Source: CAXCDZ01 sp963981525
Lineage (GTDB): Bacteria > Patescibacteriota > Microgenomatia > UBA1400 > UBA12108
Length of the DNA stretch: 7,943 nt
Direction of reading: 5' to 3'
Assembly (NCBI GenBank): GCA_963981525.1
Contig: CAXCDZ010000040.1
Coordinates: 1 to 7,943 of the forward strand
Positions 1 to 5,261 of this stretch are shown one piece after another. Position numbers and translations under genes: made by a program. The notes beneath the pieces are model-generated. The model ran no database searches. It had not been told where the DNA came from and saw nothing but the letters and a program-made list of their open reading frames with translations. Within the stretch, counting starts at the first letter, position 1. The number at the start of each line of letters is the position of its first letter.

Positions 1-61
1 TCGCATATACAGGAACGTTAGGCTAAATATTTACTTTCATCTCATCTCTCCCTCTGCACAT

Positions 62-95
62 TTGACTTGCCAACTCAACTTGCTATACTCAACTC
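62..95 (+). promoter_or_regulatory. Promoter of alr-ddl, predicted leaderless
   Basis: A -35 box TTGACT (62-67) and a -10 box TATACT (84-89) are separated by 16 bp, and TGC directly before the -10 makes it an extended -10. Only six bases separate the -10 from the alr ATG at 96, so transcription would start at or next to the A of the ATG. There is no Shine-Dalgarno sequence before this start. Leaderless translation is inferred from this spacing. I see no gene in 1-61. Confidence 0.75.
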
Positions 96-1220
96 ATGCA
101 ATACCGAGTCCTCAATCAGATCACAGTTAGTGGCCAGGCACTCCTAGATAACTACCAATATTTCCAGTCCCAGTCTCCCAGCTGCGCCATCGCTCCAGTA
201 CTCAAGGCCAATGCCTATGGGCACGGCCTGACAGAGATTGGTAACTTCGTTGATAATCAACTTCCTGACGCTCCCTTTATCTGTGTCGACTCACTCTACG
301 AAGCATACGAACTCAGTAGGGTAGGGGTCAAAAAAGACATCTTCATCATGGGTTACACTTTTCCCGAAAACTTCCGAGTCATGAAAAAGCTCCCTTTCAT
401 CTTCTCAGTCTGGGATCTCGACTCACTCCACGCACTAGCTAAATATCAGCCACACGCGAGAGTCCACCTCAAACTCAACACAGGCATGAACAGGCTAGGT
501 ATCACCCCTGATCAGATTGATAATTTTACCCAGGCGCTCAAAAAAACTTCACTCAAAGTCGAGGGAGTATACTCACACCTCGCTCGTGCCGATGAGCCTG
601 GGAACAGAACTCCTAACAACCAGCTCAAACAGTTCTTACAGATGGTGAGAGAGCTCGAGGAGAGTGGCCTCTCTTTTCAGTGGAAACATCTCGCCGCCAC
701 CGCCGGTGCCACCATCATCACACATCCCTCACTCAATCTAGTCAGACTCGGACTCGGATTCTACGGTTACTCACCCTTCGGCCCACACTCAAAAGAGGGT
801 AGGGCACAAAGAGAGAATCTCACCCCCGCACTCACCCTCACCTCCCACGTCAGTCATCTAATTAATCTCAAGCCAGGAGATCAGGTAGGATACGGCGGCA
901 CCTACCAGGCCAAGCAGAACGAGATCATCGCCACCTTGCCACTTGGATATCACGAGGGTATTTCACGGGCCTTGAGCAACAAAGGGGTCTTCACACTCAC
1001 AGACGGTACTCCTTGTCCAGTCGTAGGACGAGTCAGCATGAACATGACCACGATCAAGATACCTCGCACTACGACCGCGAGGGTAGGGGACCCAGTCACC
1101 GTCATCACACCAGATTATCAGGCGAAAAACTCTCTCTACCAGCACGCCACATTCACTAACTCCATCCCCTATACTGTTCTTACTAGCTTACATAGTTCAA
1201 TTAGAAGGAGGGTCGCATGA
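96..1220 (+). CDS. alr: Alanine racemase
   Basis: Fold-type III PLP enzyme of 374 residues, the usual family length, that interconverts L- and D-alanine in the cytoplasm to supply peptidoglycan synthesis. The PLP lysine is K37 in VLKANAYGHG. R217 in LVRLGLGFYGY fits the arginine that contacts the pyridine nitrogen. Y266 in QVGYGGTY fits the second catalytic tyrosine, and GRVSMNMT (311-318) is the active-site loop equivalent to GRVCMDQ. The C-terminus, with SIPYTVLTSL at 356-365, is the normal end of the beta domain, so the protein looks complete. The ATG at 96 is set by the family N-terminus and the promoter six bases upstream. It is the first gene of an operon with ddl, overlapping it by 4 bp (ATGA). 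The TGA stop falls exactly at the family C-terminus, so UGA is not reassigned here. Confidence 0.96.
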   Translation: MQYRVLNQITVSGQALLDNYQYFQSQSPSCAIAPVLKANAYGHGLTEIGNFVDNQLPDAPFICVDSLYEAYELSRVGVKKDIFIMGYTFPENFRVMKKLPFIFSVWDLDSLHALAKYQPHARVHLKLNTGMNRLGITPDQIDNFTQALKKTSLKVEGVYSHLARADEPGNRTPNNQLKQFLQMVRELEESGLSFQWKHLAATAGATIITHPSLNLVRLGLGFYGYSPFGPHSKEGRAQRENLTPALTLTSHVSHLINLKPGDQVGYGGTYQAKQNEIIATLPLGYHEGISRALSNKGVFTLTDGTPCPVVGRVSMNMTTIKIPRTTTARVGDPVTVITPDYQAKNSLYQHATFTNSIPYTVLTSLHSSIRRRVA

Positions 1221-2401
1221 CAAAACTAAGAGTCGCCGTTATCTACGGAGGGATAAGCCCAGAACACGAAGTCTCTATTATCACCGGAGTCCAGGCTATG
1301 GCCTCGATGCCAACCAAGTTTGAGGTGATCCCTCTTTATGTCACCAAATCAGGTGACATCCTCACTGGCAACTACCTCCTCTCCATTGACTCTTACAAAG
1401 ATCTCTCGCTACTTGAAAAAAAGGCAGAACAAATATCCCTACCTTACTCTCCCAATTCAATTACCCTAACTCCCACCAAAGCTTCACTAATTAAGAAAAG
1501 ATCTAAGCCGTTTGACGTCATCTTCCCATGTTTCCACGGCGGGGTAGGGGAGGGTGGCTGGATCCAGGGTCTAGCCGAGTTCTACCAGATCCCGCTTGTC
1601 GGCACTGGTCTCACCGGCGCTGCTCTTGGCATGGACAAAGTAGTCATGAAAACAGCCTTTGACGGCGCCAACATCCAACAAGCTCCATATATCTGGTTCT
1701 ACCGCCAAGACTGGTACAGCAAGCAAGCAACTTTCGTCAAAGAAATCACTACTCATCTTAAGTACCCTATTTTTGTCAAACCTAGTCGTGGCGGATCCAG
1801 TATTGGGACCACTCGCGTGAGTACCAAAGTCGAGCTAATCCAAGCAATCGACCTCGCTGCCGCGATGGATACCAGAATCGTAGTAGAAGAGGGGATTACC
1901 GACGCACGCGAGATCAATATCTCTGTTATGGGTAACGCCGGATCAGATCTAGAGTGCTCAGTCTGCGAAGAAGTCTTTCATGAAGGCTCTGAGTTTCTAG
2001 ATTTCAAGGACAAATACATGCCTGCGCAGGCAGGTCTCGCAAGTGAGGGAATGGCCAGTACCGACCGCATAATCCCAGCTAAGATCAGCAAGTCCATCAA
2101 AGAGAAAATCCAAGAAACCAGCAAGCTAATCTTCAATCTCCTTGACTGTGCTGGTCTCGTTCGTCTAGATTTCTTAGTCAAGGGTAAAGATATCTACTGC
2201 ATCGAGATCAACACTATCCCAGGATCCCTGAGTTTCTATATCTGGAACAAATCAGGTTATTCTTACAAGAAGCTACTTGGACATCTAGTAGATCTTGCTA
2301 TGATCAAGCACAAAGAAACTCAAAAAACCGTTACCGAGTTCAACTCTCCGATCCTCACAAGTATCTCTCAAGGGGGCAAGCTCGGCAGCAAACTGGGCTA
2401 G
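1217..2401 (+). CDS. ddl: D-alanine--D-alanine ligase
   Basis: ATP-grasp ligase that joins two D-alanines to give the dipeptide later added to the peptidoglycan precursor. Family motifs in order: GGISPEHEVS (11-20), HGGVGEGGWIQG (107-118), GTGLTGAALGMDK (129-141), the ATP-binding loop VKPSRGGSSIG (187-197), REIN (231-234), RLDF (316-319) and EINTIPGSLSFYIW (330-343). The omega-loop segment DFKDKYM (262-268) has the K-Y pair usual in D-Ala-D-Ala ligases rather than in VanA-type D-Ala-D-Lac ligases; that specificity call is inference. At 394 residues it is longer than E. coli Ddl (about 306) because of an insertion at about 50-100 and a low-complexity tail of about 20 residues. AAGGAGG at 1205-1211 is a strong ribosome site five bases before the ATG. 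The start overlaps the alr stop, suggesting coupled translation. Confidence 0.95.
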   Translation: MTKLRVAVIYGGISPEHEVSIITGVQAMASMPTKFEVIPLYVTKSGDILTGNYLLSIDSYKDLSLLEKKAEQISLPYSPNSITLTPTKASLIKKRSKPFDVIFPCFHGGVGEGGWIQGLAEFYQIPLVGTGLTGAALGMDKVVMKTAFDGANIQQAPYIWFYRQDWYSKQATFVKEITTHLKYPIFVKPSRGGSSIGTTRVSTKVELIQAIDLAAAMDTRIVVEEGITDAREINISVMGNAGSDLECSVCEEVFHEGSEFLDFKDKYMPAQAGLASEGMASTDRIIPAKISKSIKEKIQETSKLIFNLLDCAGLVRLDFLVKGKDIYCIEINTIPGSLSFYIWNKSGYSYKKLLGHLVDLAMIKHKETQKTVTEFNSPILTSISQGGKLGSKLG

Positions 2402-3588
2402 TAGTTCTCAGGCACGTCATTCTCCAGTAGAACCAGCGGCTCTTTATCTAACTTCATCTTCTTAATAATCTGGATGAACTCCATTGTCTTTTTGATATAG
2501 ATGATCTTTACCTTACCCGCTATCCCTCGCTCTAGACCTCTTGTTCGCTCATTTTTTCCCACCAAAATCACCATGTCAGCATTCCCCATAATCTCCTTAC
2601 CCAATTTTTCATGAATTTGTTTACTTTCTCTCCCTAACTCCACTAATCCAGGGGTCACAAGGATTCGATAGTATTCTTTTTGCTTTCCAAGATGTCTCAC
2701 TGCATCAGAAAAACCTCGATCATTACTACTATACGAATCATCAATCACCCTCATTCCATACCTATCAGTTGTCATCTCGAATCTACTTCGCACTGGTCTG
2801 ATTTTTGCTTGCATAATACTTTTTTTACTCATCCCAACTACTCTCGCAATCTTTCGCCCACCATTCAAGTTGATCTCTTCTCTCCCATCTCCCTCATACC
2901 AGACTCGTTTATTAATAATCTTCTCAACTACTTCGCGCACCACTTCATCAGATCCATTAGCAACTAACTTCCCACCATTTTCCTGCATATACTCAGCTAT
3001 CTCTCCTTTGGCTTTCTTGATATTCTCATATGATCCAAATCTCTCGAGATGCTGCCTCGCTATCCCCGTCAAGACTCCCACATCTGGTTGCACCATTCTC
3101 GCAAGCTCTGCAATATCACCTCTTTGATACGCCCCCATCTCAACCAAAAATATCTCAGTCTTGTCATCAACCTCCCAATATAAGCACTTCGCTATTCCTA
3201 AGACTGTATTGTAGCTCTCTGGAGTTGAGACAACTCGGTACTTGGTTCGCAATATTTCATAAGCATTATGTTTTACAGACGTCTTGCCATATGATCCAAC
3301 AATTCCCACCACTCTCAAACCATTATTTCTTAGTCCCTGCAATCTTCCACGCACCCACCGCCAGACCAATTTCTCAACCATTCTTACAATTCCTCCAATC
3401 AGTATATTAGCACCCACCACCCCCAACAACGCAGATAGTTTTGCAGTCAGCCTCATTCTCCCAGTCCACTTCATCCTCCTTACCAAGTCTTGATTTTCAT
3501 TTCCTTGACGCTTCTCCAGATATCTTTTCGTATCATACTGCTCTATTTGTAAGAGAGCCAATTGGTATTTTCGTCTCTGACTTATCAT
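2398..3588 (-). CDS. murF: MurF-like Mur ligase with a membrane-like N-terminus
   Basis: ATP-dependent Mur ligase of 396 residues, closest in motifs to MurF, which adds D-Ala-D-Ala to UDP-MurNAc-tripeptide. Seen: P-loop GSYGKTS (98-104), ESYNTVLGIA (124-133), acidic VEMGAYQRGDI (149-159), RQHLERFGS (178-186), the segment around K194 in KKAKGEI that fits the carbamylated lysine, DDSYSSN (283-289) and C-domain VTPGLVELGRESKQIHEKLG (311-330). The usual MurF N-terminal UDP-binding domain is not recognisable. In its place are about 90 basic residues with a hydrophobic stretch at about 53-68 (LLGVVGANILIGGIV), possibly a membrane or amphipathic anchor. The carrier of the substrate is therefore uncertain, and a MurT-like or lipid-linked role cannot be excluded. 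GGAG eight bases before the ATG is the ribosome site. The start overlaps the hydrolase stop by one base (TAATG). The 3' end overlaps ddl by 4 bp (CTAG). Confidence 0.85.
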   Translation of the reverse strand: MISQRRKYQLALLQIEQYDTKRYLEKRQGNENQDLVRRMKWTGRMRLTAKLSALLGVVGANILIGGIVRMVEKLVWRWVRGRLQGLRNNGLRVVGIVGSYGKTSVKHNAYEILRTKYRVVSTPESYNTVLGIAKCLYWEVDDKTEIFLVEMGAYQRGDIAELARMVQPDVGVLTGIARQHLERFGSYENIKKAKGEIAEYMQENGGKLVANGSDEVVREVVEKIINKRVWYEGDGREEINLNGGRKIARVVGMSKKSIMQAKIRPVRSRFEMTTDRYGMRVIDDSYSSNDRGFSDAVRHLGKQKEYYRILVTPGLVELGRESKQIHEKLGKEIMGNADMVILVGKNERTRGLERGIAGKVKIIYIKKTMEFIQIIKKMKLDKEPLVLLENDVPENY

Positions 3589-4322
3589 TATATTGACTCC
3601 TGTAGGATTGCTAGTAGTTGAGGGTAGTGGCTCAGGTGTGGATCATGCCCAGCTCCCCAGACTAATCTCACTCGATTCTTATCAAGTAATCTACGATAAA
3701 CTCGAACTAAAGATAACGGCAATATATTGTCATTCTCCCCCCAAATCACCACCACTGGGCATCTAATTTTGGATAAACATGACCGCAGATCATTACCCAC
3801 CACCACACGATACAACAGATCTCTCTTGCCAGACTGTTGATAATCCTCATCCATCGCTCCTCGCACCAACTTTCTCCTCATCCTAATTGGGACCCAAAAA
3901 AACATTTTTGACACAACATACAACACCAGTCTCTTGAGAGAAAAACTCTTCACCCCAGCAGGATCTACCAGCACCAACTTTTCTACATCGACTCTCGAAT
4001 TAGGCTGAGCCATCAATACTCCCACTCTACCTCCCAGTGAATGCCCAATCAATATTAGTTTCTTAAGCTTGAGGTACTGACAGAACTTAATCACCAGCTC
4101 TGTATATTCTTCCATATTATTGACCTGAGAGGGTAGGGTGCTACCCCCAAACCCAGGCAAATCAAGTAGATAGACTTCTCGCTCTTTTGATAATTCTTTA
4201 CCAATCGCAAGCCACTCTTCCTTGCTTCTCCCCCAACCATGCATTATCAGTATTGGCGTTGCACCCTGACTTCCCAATTTTTCATAAGAGTAAATCTGAT
4301 TCCTAATAGCTATTTGACTCAT
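3588..4322 (-). CDS. Alpha/beta hydrolase
   Basis: A 244-residue alpha/beta-hydrolase fold protein, probably cytoplasmic; no signal peptide is visible. The oxyanion-hole motif HGWG is at 28-31. The nucleophile elbow GHSLGG gives S95, GENDNILPL gives acid D198, and GAGHDPHLSHY gives H226, so a complete Ser-Asp-His triad is present. DLPGFGGS (54-61) is another family signature. A short, basic helical cap lies at about 125-180. Substrate cannot be read from the sequence: esterase, C-C hydrolase and haloperoxidase-type proteins share these motifs. It is the first gene of a two-gene minus-strand operon with the murF-like gene (TAATG overlap), which hints at an envelope role, but that is inference from position only. 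The ATG at 4322 is preceded at six bases by a perfect TATAAT and has no Shine-Dalgarno, so the mRNA is probably leaderless. Confidence 0.9.
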   Translation of the reverse strand: MSQIAIRNQIYSYEKLGSQGATPILIMHGWGRSKEEWLAIGKELSKEREVYLLDLPGFGGSTLPSQVNNMEEYTELVIKFCQYLKLKKLILIGHSLGGRVGVLMAQPNSRVDVEKLVLVDPAGVKSFSLKRLVLYVVSKMFFWVPIRMRRKLVRGAMDEDYQQSGKRDLLYRVVVGNDLRSCLSKIRCPVVVIWGENDNILPLSLVRVYRRLLDKNRVRLVWGAGHDPHLSHYPQLLAILQESI

Positions 4323-4328
4323 ACTCTC

Positions 4329-4334
4329 ATTATA
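4329..4334 (-). promoter_or_regulatory. -10 box of the hydrolase-murF operon
   Basis: Read on the minus strand this is a perfect TATAAT, six bases before the hydrolase ATG (4322). Transcription would therefore start at the ATG, as for alr. No good -35 hexamer is visible at 15-18 bp. The region where it would lie overlaps the -10 of the divergent ahpC promoter. Confidence 0.6.
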
Positions 4335-4344
4335 ACCTGATCGA

Positions 4345-4353
4345 TGCTATACT
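4345..4353 (+). promoter_or_regulatory. Extended -10 promoter of ahpC
   Basis: TGCTATACT is identical to the nine bases of the alr extended -10. The predicted start is near 4360, giving a leader of about 28 bases. That leader contains the ribosome site AGGAGGT (4376-4382), six bases before the ATG. No clear -35 box is present, as is common for extended -10 promoters. Where a -35 would lie, the -10 of the divergent hydrolase promoter is found. Confidence 0.6.
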
Positions 4354-4365
4354 TGCCCCTCACTA

Positions 4366-4374
4366 ATTAACTAA
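4366..4374 (+). repeat. Palindrome-like ATTAACTAA in the ahpC leader
   Basis: This differs by one base from ATTAGCTAA found at 4955-4963 and 5005-5013. The longer string CTAATTAACTAAC (4363-4375) matches 4952-4964 at 12 of 13 bases. It lies between the predicted ahpC transcription start and its ribosome site, a position where a bound repressor would block transcription. An operator role is inference. Confidence 0.4.
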
Positions 4375-4388
4375 CAGGAGGTATATAC

Positions 4389-4955
4389 ATGTTAACCATC
4401 GGCACCCAGATTCCAGATCTTACTCTCGAAGCATATCACAAAAGCAAATTAACTCAGGTCAAGCTATCCGACCACAAAGGTAAGTGGCTAGTCCTCCTTT
4501 TTTATCCCGCCGACTTCACCTTCGTCTGTCCCACCGAGCTCGAAGAAGCCGCCGAGCACTATACTGAGTTCACCAAACTAGATGCAGAGGTCATGAGCAT
4601 TAGCACCGACACTGCCTTCGTTCACAAAGCATGGCATGATCACTCCAAGGCAATAGGCAAGATCAAATATCCCATGCTCGCTGACCCATCTGGCGTCATG
4701 TGCAGAGAGTTTGGCACCTATATAGAAGGGGAGGGACTCTCTCTCAGAGCCAGCTTTATCATCAACCCAGAGCAAGAAGTAGTTGCAATGGACATCCACG
4801 ACAACAGTATTGGTCGCAACACTACCGAAATTCTTAGGAAACTACAAGCTGCCAAATTCGTCTACGACAACGACGGGGCAGTAGTCTGTCCTGCCAGCTG
4901 GCATCCAGGTGACAAAACTCTCACTCCCGGAGTAGACCTCGTCGGCAAAATCTAA
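4389..4955 (+). CDS. ahpC: AhpC-type 2-Cys peroxiredoxin
   Basis: Thiol peroxidase of 188 residues that reduces hydrogen peroxide, organic hydroperoxides and probably peroxynitrite in the cytoplasm. The peroxidatic cysteine is C47 in FYPADFTFVCPTE, with T44 and R120 (GLSLRASFIINPE) completing the active site. The resolving cysteine is C167 in VVCPASWHPGDKTL, making it a typical 2-Cys enzyme that forms disulfide-linked dimers. Length and the C-terminal DLVGKI agree with E. coli AhpC as I recall it. A strong ribosome site AGGAGGT lies six bases before the ATG. No AhpF or thioredoxin reductase is encoded in this window, so the reductant must come from elsewhere. The winged-helix gene 57 bp downstream on the same strand is a candidate regulator, supported by shared palindromes in both leaders. 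Confidence 0.96.
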   Translation: MLTIGTQIPDLTLEAYHKSKLTQVKLSDHKGKWLVLLFYPADFTFVCPTELEEAAEHYTEFTKLDAEVMSISTDTAFVHKAWHDHSKAIGKIKYPMLADPSGVMCREFGTYIEGEGLSLRASFIINPEQEVVAMDIHDNSIGRNTTEILRKLQAAKFVYDNDGAVVCPASWHPGDKTLTPGVDLVGKI

Positions 4956-4963
4956 TTAGCTAA
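4955..4963 (+). repeat. ATTAGCTAA palindrome, copy 1
   Basis: It contains the perfect 8-bp palindrome TTAGCTAA (4956-4963). It lies immediately after the ahpC stop and upstream of the promoter of the winged-helix gene. The second identical copy begins exactly 50 bp further on. It is a candidate operator half of an autoregulated promoter; no binding data can be read from sequence. Confidence 0.45.
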
Positions 4964-4977
4964 CTTCTTCCAATATC

Positions 4978-5004
4978 TTGCAACTTCTTACAACATATTA
5001 TAAT
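4978..5004 (+). promoter_or_regulatory. Promoter of the winged-helix gene
   Basis: A perfect -10 TATAAT (4999-5004) has a possible -35 TTGCAA (4978-4983) with a short 15-bp spacer. The ATG at 5013 is eight bases after the -10 and has no Shine-Dalgarno, so the transcript would have at most a few untranslated bases. The gene may also be read through from ahpC, since no terminator is seen between them. Confidence 0.5.
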
Positions 5005-5013
5005 ATTAGCTAA
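5005..5013 (+). repeat. ATTAGCTAA palindrome, copy 2, at the transcription start
   Basis: This is identical to the copy at 4955-4963, 50 bp upstream. It fills the gap between the -10 box and the start codon and includes the A of the ATG. A protein bound here would directly block its own promoter, as expected for an autorepressor site. This is inference. Confidence 0.45.
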
Positions 5014-5261
5014 TGAACAGTTCCAATCATGCCTCACTCCAACGCCAGCTCAAACAGCTAGAGCAAGAAGATCAGCTCCTCCCCAGAAGAAAAGAGATTC
5101 TTAACATCATTCGAGATCACTCACCATGCAGCTTTGACAAGATCCATCGCCGCTTCCACTCCACACCTACCAGCACCATCCACTACGATCTCCAGCAACT
5201 CCAGAAGGTAGGGCTGATCAAAAAACTCGGCGCCACCAGGGGAGCACTTTATACAATTTAG
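5013..5261 (+). CDS. Small winged-helix (DeoR-like) DNA-binding protein
   Basis: An 82-residue protein that is little more than one winged helix-turn-helix domain. A glutamine- and leucine-rich helix (about 9-23) could be a short coiled coil for dimerisation. RRKEILNIIRDH (25-36) is the first HTH helix, FDKIHRRFH (41-49) the second, TPTSTIHYDLQQLQKVG (51-67) the recognition helix, and IKKLGATRGALYTI (69-82) the wing. The pattern follows the DeoR N-terminal domain (R..IL..I..H...S...I...F..S..TI..DL..L...GLI), but the effector domain of full DeoR proteins is missing. There are two cysteines at most in reach (C39 is the one visible), so redox sensing is possible but unsupported. Position after ahpC and the repeated TTAGCTAA sites suggest local autoregulation and control of ahpC. 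Its stop overlaps the xer stop by 4 bp (TTAG). Confidence 0.8.
   Translation: MNSSNHASLQRQLKQLEQEDQLLPRRKEILNIIRDHSPCSFDKIHRRFHSTPTSTIHYDLQQLQKVGLIKKLGATRGALYTI

Noticed and set aside
963..1145. Minus-strand open frame of 60 codons inside alr
   Set aside because: It is the antisense shadow of the alr active-site region and has no ribosome site or family signature.
1218..1220. UGA reassigned to glycine, as in some CPR lineages
   Set aside because: The TGA ends alr precisely at the family C-terminus and overlaps the ddl start in the common ATGA arrangement, and no other gene has in-frame TGA codons.
2680..3493. Overlapping plus-strand open frames of 69-126 codons
   Set aside because: They lie opposite the well-supported murF-like gene. 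Their translations are serine-, proline- and isoleucine-rich antisense products without any motif.
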